Assembly: GCA_029979375.1 (NCBI GenBank)
Contig: JAPOHQ010000025.1
Span: 1-11,925 of the forward strand
Direction of reading: 5' to 3'
From: Microbacteriaceae bacterium
Lineage (GTDB): Bacteria > Actinomycetota > Actinomycetes > Actinomycetales > Microbacteriaceae
Length of the DNA: 11,925 nucleotides
Each line of letters begins with the position of its first letter. The first letter of the stretch is position 1. Below the pieces are notes generated by a model that saw only the letters and a list, made by a program, of their open reading frames with translations, was not told where the DNA came from and did no database searches. Shown piece by piece: positions 5,791 to 11,925 of this stretch. A program made the translations under genes and the position numbers.

Positions 5791-6522
5791 ATGAAACTTG
5801 AATTACTACCGGCTGTCGATGTCGCGGGAGGAAAGGCAGTACGCCTAACCCAGGGTGAGGCTGGCAGCGAAGAGGACTTTGGCCATCCGCTCGACGCTGC
5901 CGGAGATTGGATTGCTGCAGGAGCGGAGTGGATCCACCTTGTCGACCTAGATGCCGCATTTGGTCGCGGCAGCAATCGCGAGGTAATTGCCGAGGTAATC
6001 GGTAGCGCCTCAGACACCAAGATTGAACTTTCCGGGGGCATCCGCGACGAGCAGTCGCTTGAAGCCGCTCTGGCACTTGGGGCCACTCGGGTAAACCTAG
6101 GAACTGCGGCCCTGGAGAACCCCGAGTGGACAGCCGATGCAATCTCCCGCTACGGAGACCAGATCGCTGTCGGTCTCGACGTCAGGGGAGAGACGCTGGC
6201 CGCGAGGGGATGGACTCAGGATGGCGGCAACCTGTATGAAGTCTTAGCTCGACTCGAGGATGCTGGTTGCGCCCGCTACGTTGTCACCGACGTAACCAAA
6301 GATGGGACCCTGCGAGGCCCGAACCTCGAGCTATTGAAAACCGTAATGACCAAGACCAAGAAGCCGGTAGTGGCCTCGGGGGGAATCTCTTCGCTCGAAG
6401 ACATTAGGAATCTTGTGGAACTGGTGCCACTGGGACTCGAGGGTGCGATTTTAGGCAAGTCGCTCTATGCGGGACGGTTCACACTCGAGGAAGCCCTGGA
6501 GATCGCAGCGGGCAATGGATAG
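5791..6522 (+). CDS. priA: Phosphoribosyl isomerase A (HisA, probably dual HisA/TrpF)
   Basis: TIM-barrel isomerase that converts ProFAR to PRFAR in histidine synthesis. In many actinobacteria the same enzyme, PriA, also isomerises phosphoribosyl anthranilate for tryptophan synthesis. The 243-residue product has the N-terminal catalytic aspartate D10 in LPAVDV, R18 in AVRLTQG, the phosphate-binding SGGI motifs (81-84 and 197-200), GLDVRG at 128-133, and VTDVTKDGTL with the second catalytic aspartate D171. The loop ARGWTQDGG, with R139 and W141, resembles PriA rather than plain HisA. The ATG at 5791 lies 1 nt after the hisH stop; an alternative TTG at 5776 would add 5 residues. Dual function is inferred and depends on trpF being absent elsewhere. 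Confidence 0.93.
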   Translation: MKLELLPAVDVAGGKAVRLTQGEAGSEEDFGHPLDAAGDWIAAGAEWIHLVDLDAAFGRGSNREVIAEVIGSASDTKIELSGGIRDEQSLEAALALGATRVNLGTAALENPEWTADAISRYGDQIAVGLDVRGETLAARGWTQDGGNLYEVLARLEDAGCARYVVTDVTKDGTLRGPNLELLKTVMTKTKKPVVASGGISSLEDIRNLVELVPLGLEGAILGKSLYAGRFTLEEALEIAAGNG

Positions 6523-7252
6523 GTTTTACGATTCCGCGGGCGTTCCCTGGGAGGGAAGGGAGTTCTCGCTAAACAAGTGGTCTGATGACTCGGGGGAGGC
6601 GCCTGCTGCACTTGCCGCAGCGCTGAGCAAACCCGTGGACAAGGCATTACTGCACACCGCACTCCTGGATTCCAGACTCCTCATACCGCTTGTTGCCGAA
6701 TTAGGCGAGAGTGCCGAGGGGGCTCATGGCCAGGTGGTCGACAAGAGTGCGGACCTCGCGATCGTTGCCGTTGCCACCCCCGATGGTCAAACCGCCATTC
6801 CCGCCTTCTCCTCGGTTGCGGCAATGGCGGCTTGGAAACCGGAGGCGAGACCGGTCCCGGTTGAGGCTCGCAAGGTTGCATTGGCAGCGGCTTCAGAGAG
6901 TCACAGCCGCGTCGTCCTCGATCCTGCCGGAGCGGCAATTGCCATTCGCAGGCCGCAGATTGAGGCTCTTGCCAAGGGTGAGTCGTGGGAGCCTCCTCAT
7001 GGCGCATTGTGGGTGCGAGAGCACGCCCAGGTCGCGGCGAGCGGACTGAATCCGATAACCAGCATTGACCTTTTCGATGGTGACCCAGACTGCAATCTGG
7101 CTCACGCCGAATTGCTCATCCAGATTGGCATGCGTCCGAGCATCAGGCCCGAGGAGCTCGAGGAACTTCTAACGGCATTCACGACCAGCCTTAGAACTGA
7201 AGAATTTCAGCAGAAAGTCGACTCGATTGGCTATCGACTGGTGGTTGCCTAA
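6515..7252 (+). CDS. SseB-family protein of unknown function
   Basis: A 245-residue protein with an SseB N-terminal-type domain in its first half: LHTALLDSRLLIPLV (about 45-59), then DLAIVAVATPDGQTAIPAFSS (about 78-98) and a tryptophan in MAAW. The second half (LDPAGAAIAIRRPQIEALAKGESWEP and a C-terminal helical region) is typical of the actinobacterial version. There is no signal peptide or membrane segment. The name comes from a Salmonella secretion protein, but no secretion system is present and that role should not be assumed here. The ATG at 6515 overlaps the end of priA by 8 nt, so it is co-transcribed and probably coupled. Its stop overlaps the convergent DUF1844 gene by 4 nt. The biochemical function is unknown. 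Confidence 0.8.
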   Translation: MDRFYDSAGVPWEGREFSLNKWSDDSGEAPAALAAALSKPVDKALLHTALLDSRLLIPLVAELGESAEGAHGQVVDKSADLAIVAVATPDGQTAIPAFSSVAAMAAWKPEARPVPVEARKVALAAASESHSRVVLDPAGAAIAIRRPQIEALAKGESWEPPHGALWVREHAQVAASGLNPITSIDLFDGDPDCNLAHAELLIQIGMRPSIRPEELEELLTAFTTSLRTEEFQQKVDSIGYRLVVA

Positions 7253-7569
7253 CTAACCGGACCGGTGAACTTTTCGCCGGGTCCCTTGCCGGGCTCATCC
7301 GGAACGATCGACGCTTCTCGGAAGGCCAGCTGCAGCGACCTGAGGCCATCTCTTAGGGGTCTTGCGTGATGATCACCAATCTCCGTAGCGGCAGCAGTCA
7401 CGAGTCCAGCCAATGCATTTATTAGTTTGCGGGCCTCGTCAAGGTCGGCGGGGGCATCCTCGGACAGTCCGGTGTGGACCGCAGCCGCACTCATCAGGTG
7501 AACCGCCGCGGTGTTAATGATCTCGACCGCAGGCACCTCTGCGATATCTCTCGCCTCATTGCCTTCCAA
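7249..7569 (-). CDS. DUF1844 family protein
   Basis: A 106-residue, probably soluble and largely helical protein. Family landmarks are RDIAEVPAVEIINTAAVHLMSAAAVHTGL near the N-terminus, DLDEARKLINALAGLVTAAA in the middle, LRDGLRSLQLAFREAS, and a GPGEKFTGPV tail. The function is unknown; it is a regular neighbour of infC and SseB-like genes in actinobacteria. The start is taken as TTG at 7569, with AGAGG a few bases upstream. There is no in-frame ATG or GTG before the TAG near 7600, so a rare start is required (an adjacent ATT at 7572 is also possible). It is divergent from the infC promoter and converges on the SseB-like gene. Confidence 0.85.
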   Translation of the reverse strand: MEGNEARDIAEVPAVEIINTAAVHLMSAAAVHTGLSEDAPADLDEARKLINALAGLVTAAATEIGDHHARPLRDGLRSLQLAFREASIVPDEPGKGPGEKFTGPVS

Positions 7570-7600
7570 AATGCCTCTTCTCTCAAGCTTGCAACTCTGC

Positions 7601-7606
7601 TAGAGT
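7601..7606 (+). promoter_or_regulatory. Candidate -10 element of the infC operon promoter
   Basis: TAGAGT in GCTAGAGTAACC has 4 of 6 consensus bases and would start a transcript near 7612-7613. The -35 is poor (TTCTCT at 7578-7583 with a 17-nt spacer). It lies in the divergent gap between the DUF1844 gene and infC, where a promoter is required. Confidence 0.42.
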
Positions 7607-7612
7607 AACCGA

Positions 7613-7748
7613 GGCTCTGGGCGAAAGCTCAGTGGAGAAGTGGATTGCAATCCCACCTGACAACCGACTCTTAGGTTCATCGGGTTTGAGCGCTGGTCTG
7701 TTTCTGCATGCCCTATGGCAAGTCACCATCAAGCTAAGAGGAGCAGTT
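7613..7748 (+). promoter_or_regulatory. infC-rpmI-rplT leader with possible hairpins
   Basis: About 136 nt between the predicted transcript start and the infC start. Hairpin 1 is CTGGGC (7617-7622) against GCTCAG (7627-7632) with a GAAA tetraloop. Hairpin 2 is GTGGAT (7640-7645) against ATC-C-CAC (7650-7656), one base bulged, loop TGCA. A competing stem pairs ACCTGA (7655-7660) with TTAGGT (7671-7676), and another pairs AACCGA (7662-7667) with TCGG(G)TT (7680-7686). Hairpin 2 and the third stem share bases, so alternative folds are possible. Leaders of infC operons in other phyla bind L20 as feedback control; that this one does is inference. A 9-codon ORF starts at ATG 7708 and stops at 7737, without a Shine-Dalgarno sequence. 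Confidence 0.42.
7739..7743 (+). promoter_or_regulatory. Shine-Dalgarno of infC, pointing to an ATC start
   Basis: AGGAG, within AGAGGAG (7737-7743), is followed by 5 nt and then ATC at 7749. No ATG, GTG or TTG lies at a fitting distance in the infC frame. Confidence 0.65.
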
Positions 7749-8327
7749 ATCAGCGATCCGCGCATCAATGAGCGTATTCGGGTCTCCGAGGTTCGACTTG
7801 TCGGGCCCACCGGTGAGCAGGTTGGCGTAGTTGGTATCGAGCAGGCACTAAGGATGGCGCAGGAGGCAGATCTCGACCTAGTCGAGGTTGCCCCAGGTTC
7901 CACCCCTCCGGTCTGCAAGATCATGGATTACGGCAAGTTCAAATACGAGGCCGCTCAGAAGGTGAGAGAGTCTCGCAAGAACCAGGTAAACACCATTCTG
8001 AAAACCGTCAGATTCGGTCTCAAGATCGATGACCACGACTATCAGACCAAGGTCAACCAGGTTCAAAAGTTCCTCCGAGCTGGCGACAAGGTGAAGGTGA
8101 TGGTCGTCTTCCGAGGTCGTGAGCAGTCAAGGCCCGAAATGGGCGTGAAGCTGCTGCAGCGACTGAGTGAACACGTGGCCGAATTCGGAACCGTCGAGTC
8201 GACTCCATCAATTGATGGACGAAACATGGTGATGGTGATTGGACCACTTCGCAACAAAGCTGAGGCAAGGGCTGAGGCAAAGAAGTCCCAAGCCAAGGGC
8301 GCAGCCCAGGCGATAGAAGAGAACTAA
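7749..8327 (+). CDS. infC: Translation initiation factor IF-3 (rare ATC start)
   Basis: IF-3 binds the 30S subunit, prevents premature 50S joining and proofreads start codon and initiator tRNA. From ATC 7749 the product is 192 residues, beginning SDPRINERIRVSEVRLVGP after the initiator, as IF-3 proteins do. The N-domain runs to about residue 75 (EADLDLVEVAPGSTPPVCKIMDYGKFKYE), followed by a basic linker helix, a C-domain (KTVRFGLKIDDHDYQTKVNQ ... GRNMVMVIGP) and an Ala/Lys-rich tail. An in-frame GTG at 7632 would add 39 residues without IF-3 character and no Shine-Dalgarno sequence. A strong Shine-Dalgarno 5 nt before ATC favours the rare start. E. coli infC uses AUU, which IF-3 itself disfavours, giving autoregulation; the same is likely here. 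First gene of infC-rpmI-rplT. Confidence 0.93.
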   Translation: MSDPRINERIRVSEVRLVGPTGEQVGVVGIEQALRMAQEADLDLVEVAPGSTPPVCKIMDYGKFKYEAAQKVRESRKNQVNTILKTVRFGLKIDDHDYQTKVNQVQKFLRAGDKVKVMVVFRGREQSRPEMGVKLLQRLSEHVAEFGTVESTPSIDGRNMVMVIGPLRNKAEARAEAKKSQAKGAAQAIEEN

Positions 8328-8336
8328 GGAGAGATT

Positions 8337-8531
8337 ATGCCGAAAATGAAGACCCACTCGGGCGCCAAAAAGCGTTTCCGCTTCACTGGCAGCGGCAAGC
8401 TCATGAAGCAGCAAATCAACATGCGTCACAACCTGGAGCACAAGAGCTCACGCAGGACACGTCGCCTGAACCAGGACCAGGTGGTTTCACCTGCAGATTT
8501 CAAGAAGCTGAAGAAGCAGCTCGGTCGTTAG
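8337..8531 (+). CDS. rpmI: 50S ribosomal protein L35
   Basis: A 64-residue, highly basic ribosomal protein of the large subunit. The N-terminus PKMKTHSGAKKRFRFTGSGK and the RRTRRLN stretch are diagnostic of L35, and the length is normal. The start is ATG 8337 with AAGGAG (8326-8331) 5 nt upstream, overlapping the infC stop. It lies 9 nt after infC and 17 nt before rplT, the classic IF3-L35-L20 operon order. Confidence 0.98.
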   Translation: MPKMKTHSGAKKRFRFTGSGKLMKQQINMRHNLEHKSSRRTRRLNQDQVVSPADFKKLKKQLGR

Positions 8532-8548
8532 GAAGTTAGGGAAAAGAA

Positions 8549-8932
8549 ATGGCAAGAGTAAAAAACGCAGTTAACTCCCGCAAGAAGCGTCGCGTTGCCC
8601 TTGAGCGAGCTCACGGATACCGTGGTCAGCGCTCGAGGCTTTACCGCATGGCGAAGCAGCAGCTGCTGCACTCGTTCGTATACGCATACAACGACCGTCG
8701 CAAGCGCAAGGGTGACTTCCGCAGGCTTTGGATCAGCCGCATCAACGCAGCTGCCCGTCTGAACGGCATGACCTACAACCGCTTCATCCAGGGCCTGGCT
8801 CTGGCGGGAGTTGAGGTCGACCGCAGGATTCTCGCCGACCTGGCAGTAAATGACCCGAAGGCATTTGCCAACCTGGTCGCGACTGCCAAGTCAGCCCTGC
8901 CAAAGGACGTAAACGCGCCTAAGGCCAGCTAG
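8549..8932 (+). CDS. rplT: 50S ribosomal protein L20
   Basis: A 127-residue primary binding protein needed for early 50S assembly, and in several bacteria a repressor of its own operon through the mRNA leader. Diagnostic features are the basic N-terminal extension (ARVKNAVNSRKKRRVALERAHGYRGQRS) and the globular domain with RRLWISRINAAARLNGMTYNRFIQGL. The ATG at 8549 has AGGGAAAAG upstream. The stop TAG at 8930-8932 shares its last base with the GTG start of the next gene, so the RNA methyltransferase is probably coupled to it. No terminator is seen after rplT. Confidence 0.98.
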   Translation: MARVKNAVNSRKKRRVALERAHGYRGQRSRLYRMAKQQLLHSFVYAYNDRRKRKGDFRRLWISRINAAARLNGMTYNRFIQGLALAGVEVDRRILADLAVNDPKAFANLVATAKSALPKDVNAPKAS

Positions 8933-9732
8933 TGTCCCTTTCACCCGGATCAGAGCGGGTAAAAGAGGTTGCAAAGCTTCAACAAAAAGATGCCCGGTAT
9001 GAAGCCGGGCTCTTTTTGCTTGAGGGACCCCAGGGTCTCAAAGAGCTAATCGACTTTCCGGAGCTCGTCCACGAGGTATTTGTCACCGAGGCGGCTGCCG
9101 AGCGCTACGAAGCGGAGTTGTCGAGTCTGAGGCGCGCCGGGGTCGCAATCGAACAGGTCAATTCGCGGGTCATGGAGAAGATCTCCGACACCAAGACGCC
9201 CCAGGGGGTCGTGTCGGTGGTTCATCAGCTGGATGTCGAGTTTCAGGAGATCCGTCAGGCAAAGCCCAGGCTTGTGGTCATGCTTGACCGAATCCAAGAT
9301 CCCGGGAATGCCGGAACAATCATTAGGGCCGCTGACGCGGCTGGAGCTGACGCAATCATCTTTTCAAACGGCTCAGTGGACCCCTACAACCCCAAAGTGG
9401 TCAGATCGACGGCCGGCAGTCTGCTCCATGTCCCAATCTCAGTCTCTGTGGAGCTACCTCTGGCGGTAGCTGGACTACGCGAGGCCGGAGTTCAGGTGTT
9501 TGCAACCGCAATGGATGGAAAGCCACTAAACGAATTAGGCCAAGAAGTGCTCGGACAGCCAACCGCTTGGGTCTTCGGCAATGAGGCGCAGGGAGTTGCC
9601 AAAGAACTTATTCAGGCGTGTGACGAAAGCGTGTCAATTCCCATTTTTGGAAGCGCCGAGTCGCTCAATTTGGCTACCGCGGCTTCAATTTGCCTCTACA
9701 CAAGCGCCTTTGCCGCAAGGGGCAATCGCTAA
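8932..9732 (+). CDS. TrmH/SpoU-family RNA 2'-O-methyltransferase
   Basis: A 266-residue SPOUT-class enzyme that transfers methyl from SAM to a ribose 2'-OH, most likely in 23S rRNA. The N-terminal substrate-binding domain (about 1-105) has FLLEGPQGLKEL at 28-39. The C-terminal knotted domain has all three SpoU motifs: motif 1 DPGNAGTIIRAAD (123-135, with N126 and catalytic R132), motif 2 WVFGNEAQGV (213-222, E218) and motif 3 SLNLATAASICLY (244-256, N246). The target nucleotide cannot be read from the sequence; RlmB-like or TsnR-like are both possible. It starts at GTG 8932, overlapping the rplT stop by 1 nt, and ends just before pheS. The position between rplT and pheS is common in bacteria. 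Confidence 0.92.
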   Translation: MSLSPGSERVKEVAKLQQKDARYEAGLFLLEGPQGLKELIDFPELVHEVFVTEAAAERYEAELSSLRRAGVAIEQVNSRVMEKISDTKTPQGVVSVVHQLDVEFQEIRQAKPRLVVMLDRIQDPGNAGTIIRAADAAGADAIIFSNGSVDPYNPKVVRSTAGSLLHVPISVSVELPLAVAGLREAGVQVFATAMDGKPLNELGQEVLGQPTAWVFGNEAQGVAKELIQACDESVSIPIFGSAESLNLATAASICLYTSAFAARGNR

Positions 9733-9736
9733 ACTT

Positions 9737-10774
9737 GTGCAGGTGTCCGAGCTAAGCCAAAAGCAAGTAACCGAGGCCCTCAAGGCTGCCTTGGGAGTTT
9801 TGGCTGAGATCTCTAACGCTGGTGAGCTTCGAGCCCAAAAAGGCAACGTAATCGGGGAGAACTCGGCCCTCAGCAAGCTAAATGCGCTAATCAAGTCCTT
9901 ACCTAACGATCAAAAGGCCGAGGCGGGCAAGCTAATTGGTGCCGCAAAGGCGGAGCTCCAGGCAGCTTGGGATGCCAAGGAGAGCGAACTCGCTAAGGCG
10001 GAGCGCGCCGAGCAGCTTGAAAGCGAGCGGGTCGATCTAACCGCAGCGCCTCGCTACCTGCGCCGTGGAGCTCGCCACCCGCTGTCACTCCTGATGGATC
10101 AAATCAGCGATGTCTTTGTCGGCATGGGCTGGGAAATCGCCGATGGTCCAGAACTAGAAAACGAGTGGTTCAACTTTGACGCTCTCAACTTCCATCCGGA
10201 TCATCCCGCGAGGGCCATGCAGGACACTTTCTTTGTGTCGCCGGTTGAGAACCATCTCTTGCTTCGCACCCATACCTCGCCCGTGCAGGTCAGGTCGCTT
10301 CTTGAAAGGGAGCTACCGGTCTATATTTTGTGCCCGGGCCGAGTCTTTAGAACAGATGAACTTGATGCCACCCACACCCCGGTCTTTCACCAGGTAGAGG
10401 GTCTGGCAATAGACAAGGGTCTGACCATGGCCGATCTGCGCGGAACCCTCGAACACTTCGCGAGAGTCATGTTTGGCCCCGATGCCAAGATCAGGCTACG
10501 CCCGAGCTACTTCCCATTTACCGAGCCATCCGCGGAACTAGATGTCTGGCACCCAGGTGCGAAGGGCGGCGCTCGCTGGGTCGAGTGGGGTGGCTGCGGA
10601 ATGGTGAACCCCAACGTCCTTCTGGCCGCCGGGATTGATCCTGAGCTTTACTCGGGCTTTGCCTTTGGAATGGGCATCGAGCGCACGTTGATGTTCCGCA
10701 ACGGAGTCACCGACATGCACGACATGGTCGAGGCAGATGTTCGCTTTTCAACTCAGTTTGGCTCGGTGATCTGA
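9737..10774 (+). CDS. pheS: Phenylalanyl-tRNA synthetase alpha subunit
   Basis: Catalytic subunit of the alpha2-beta2 class II synthetase that charges tRNA-Phe. It has 345 residues from GTG 9737. The N-terminal region (about 1-100) is an Ala/Lys/Glu-rich coiled coil that contacts tRNA. The catalytic core follows, with motif 2 region GRVFRTDELDATHTPVFHQVEGL (201-223) and motif 3 FAFGMGIERTLMFR (308-321), plus the DVWHPGAKGG...EWGGCGMV amino-acid pocket. The exact start is uncertain: GTG 9743 is a near equal, neither has a well-placed Shine-Dalgarno sequence (AAGGGG at 9717-9722 is 14 nt from 9737), and coupling to the upstream gene is likely. It shares one base with pheT (TGATG). Confidence 0.94.
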   Translation: MQVSELSQKQVTEALKAALGVLAEISNAGELRAQKGNVIGENSALSKLNALIKSLPNDQKAEAGKLIGAAKAELQAAWDAKESELAKAERAEQLESERVDLTAAPRYLRRGARHPLSLLMDQISDVFVGMGWEIADGPELENEWFNFDALNFHPDHPARAMQDTFFVSPVENHLLLRTHTSPVQVRSLLERELPVYILCPGRVFRTDELDATHTPVFHQVEGLAIDKGLTMADLRGTLEHFARVMFGPDAKIRLRPSYFPFTEPSAELDVWHPGAKGGARWVEWGGCGMVNPNVLLAAGIDPELYSGFAFGMGIERTLMFRNGVTDMHDMVEADVRFSTQFGSVI

Positions 10775-11925
10775 TGAAGGTCCCATTGAGCTGGCTAGCC
10801 GAATACACCGAGCTTCCATCAAGCGCGACTCCGCACGATGTCATGGCCGAGCTTGTCAAGGTTGGCATCGAGGAGGAGTCCTCAATTGGTGGCGAAATTT
10901 CCGGCCCGGTGGTTGTGGGCCAAGTGCTTGAGTTTGTCGAAGAGCCCCAGAGCAACGGCAAGACGATTCGCTGGTGTCAGGTCCGGGTCGCCCCAGAGGG
11001 CAAGAAAGCGGCCGATGGCGGTGCTGACGTAAGGGGCGTGGTCTGCGGCGCAAGGAACTTTGAGGTTGGCGACAAGGTGGTGGTCACACTTCCCGGGTCC
11101 GTTCTTCCCGGCGGTTTTGCAATCTCGGCGCGCAAGACCTACGGCCACACCTCAGACGGCATGATCGCATCCTCAAAGGAGCTTGGGCTAGGGGAGGACC
11201 ACTCCGGCATCCTTGTGCTTTCAAGCATCAATCTGGATCCGGAGCTTGGCTTGGATGCCAAGGAGCTTTTGGGGCTTAACGAATCGGCAGCCGAGGTCAA
11301 CGTGACTCCCGATCGCGGTTACTGCTTCTCGATTAGAGGAATTGCTCGGGAGTACTCGCATGCGACCGGCACCAAATTCACCGATCCGGCAACGCAGGTC
11401 AAGCCGCTAGCCGGGGAGGGTTTCGACCTCAAGGTTGAGGACTCGGCCCCGATTCATGGAACCCCGGGTTGTTCGGGTTTCATCCTGCTGGCGGTGGAAG
11501 GTATTGACGCAAAAGCGGCAACCCCGTCCTGGATGGCAAATCGCCTGAAGCTTGCTGGAATGCGTTCGATTTCGATTGCGGTCGATATCACCAACTACGT
11601 GATGCTCGAGCTCGGCCAACCACTGCACGCCTATGACCTTGACAAGCTCAGCGGTGGGATAACCGTCCGTAGGGCCAACAAGGGGGAGAAGATAACCACC
11701 CTTGACGAAAAGGTTCGTCAGCTGCACCCCGAAGATCTGCTCATCACCGACGGCTCCGGACCAATTGGCATTGCGGGCGTGATGGGTGGGGCGTCCACCG
11801 AGGTCTCGGATTCCACGACTCGAGTTCTACTTGAGGCCGCGATCTTCGATCCGATCTCGATTGCAAGATCAGCCAGAAGACACAAGCTTCCCTCCGAGGC
11901 ATCGAGGCGTTTTGAGCGGGGAGTC
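10774..11925 (+). CDS. pheT: Phenylalanyl-tRNA synthetase beta subunit, N-terminal part (3' end outside window)
   Basis: The first 384 codons, open to the last base. The full bacterial protein is usually about 800 residues, so a little under half is present. The N-terminus MKVPLSWLAEY is typical. An EMAP-type tRNA-binding fold lies at about residues 40-155, with VVCGARNFEVGDKVVVTLPGS and KTYGHTSDGMI. EVNVTPDRGYCFSIRGIARE (about 174-193) leads into the B3/B4 editing domain, with AVDITNYVMLELGQPLHAYDLDKL and GIAGVMGG. The window ends near the start of the B5 region (KLPSEASRRFERGV). The ATG at 10774 overlaps the pheS stop by one base. No frameshift is visible. Confidence 0.96.
   Translation, partial: MKVPLSWLAEYTELPSSATPHDVMAELVKVGIEEESSIGGEISGPVVVGQVLEFVEEPQSNGKTIRWCQVRVAPEGKKAADGGADVRGVVCGARNFEVGDKVVVTLPGSVLPGGFAISARKTYGHTSDGMIASSKELGLGEDHSGILVLSSINLDPELGLDAKELLGLNESAAEVNVTPDRGYCFSIRGIAREYSHATGTKFTDPATQVKPLAGEGFDLKVEDSAPIHGTPGCSGFILLAVEGIDAKAATPSWMANRLKLAGMRSISIAVDITNYVMLELGQPLHAYDLDKLSGGITVRRANKGEKITTLDEKVRQLHPEDLLITDGSGPIGIAGVMGGASTEVSDSTTRVLLEAAIFDPISIARSARRHKLPSEASRRFERGV

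Noticed and set aside
5726..6142. 138-codon open frame on the minus strand across hisH and priA
   Set aside because: Low-complexity, Arg/Pro/Gln-rich translation with no ribosome site; shadow of the real genes.
7708..7737. 9-codon leader peptide before infC
   Set aside because: No Shine-Dalgarno and no run of regulatory codons; noted in the leader entry but not called as a gene.
7632..7748. IF-3 starting at GTG 7632
   Set aside because: The 39 added residues do not resemble IF-3, no Shine-Dalgarno precedes it, and the stretch contains the leader hairpins.
9581..9736. pheS starting inside the SPOUT methyltransferase gene
   Set aside because: It would overlap a well-supported gene by about 150 bp; GTG codons at 9737 or 9743 give a normal PheS N-terminus.
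11407..11727. 106-codon open frame on the minus strand within pheT
   Set aside because: Lies wholly within the strongly supported pheT coding frame and has no family features.

Overview
This is a compact stretch of an actinobacterial core chromosome. The gene order dapF / methyltransferase / hflX / lexA / LysM gene / hisC-hisB-hisH-priA / SseB-like / DUF1844 / infC-rpmI-rplT / SPOUT methyltransferase / pheS-pheT fits a small-genome member of the Microbacteriaceae (for example the freshwater Luna lineage). That placement is inferred from gene order, protein character, medium GC judged by eye, and very short or overlapping gene junctions. No marker gene is present to prove it. I see no mobile element, CRISPR array, tRNA or rRNA gene, or clear sign of horizontal transfer.

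Layout. Bases 1-287 hold the end of dapF. An RsmC/YbxB-type methyltransferase (262-879, minus) converges on it and overlaps it by 26 bp. hflX (916-2349) diverges from the methyltransferase across only 36 bp, and converges on lexA (2336-2956, minus) with a 14-bp overlap. A 192-bp divergent region (2957-3148) separates lexA from a small membrane-anchored LysM protein (3149-3439). It carries a strong promoter, a near-consensus actinobacterial LexA box and two weaker boxes. hisC, hisB, hisH and hisA/priA (3461-6522) follow on the plus strand and lead into an SseB-like gene (6515-7252). A DUF1844 gene on the minus strand (7249-7569) converges on the SseB-like gene. From 7601 onward lie an infC promoter, a leader of about 140 nt with several possible hairpins, infC (most likely starting at a rare ATC), rpmI, rplT, a SPOUT RNA methyltransferase, pheS and the first 384 codons of pheT.

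How the genes work together. lexA and the LysM gene look like a divergent SOS module in which the LysM protein is placed like YneA, DivS and Rv2719c, the SOS-linked division inhibitors. The his genes supply four histidine-pathway enzymes, and the HisA copy has PriA features, so it may also serve tryptophan synthesis. The infC-to-pheT block is a translation module: initiation factor, two 50S proteins, an RNA methyltransferase and both phenylalanyl-tRNA synthetase subunits.

No previously undescribed multi-gene system is evident. The points most worth checking are regulatory: the LexA box on the LysM promoter, the hairpin and leaderless-type promoter at the LysM/hisC junction, the ATC start of infC, and the possible alternative folds in its leader.
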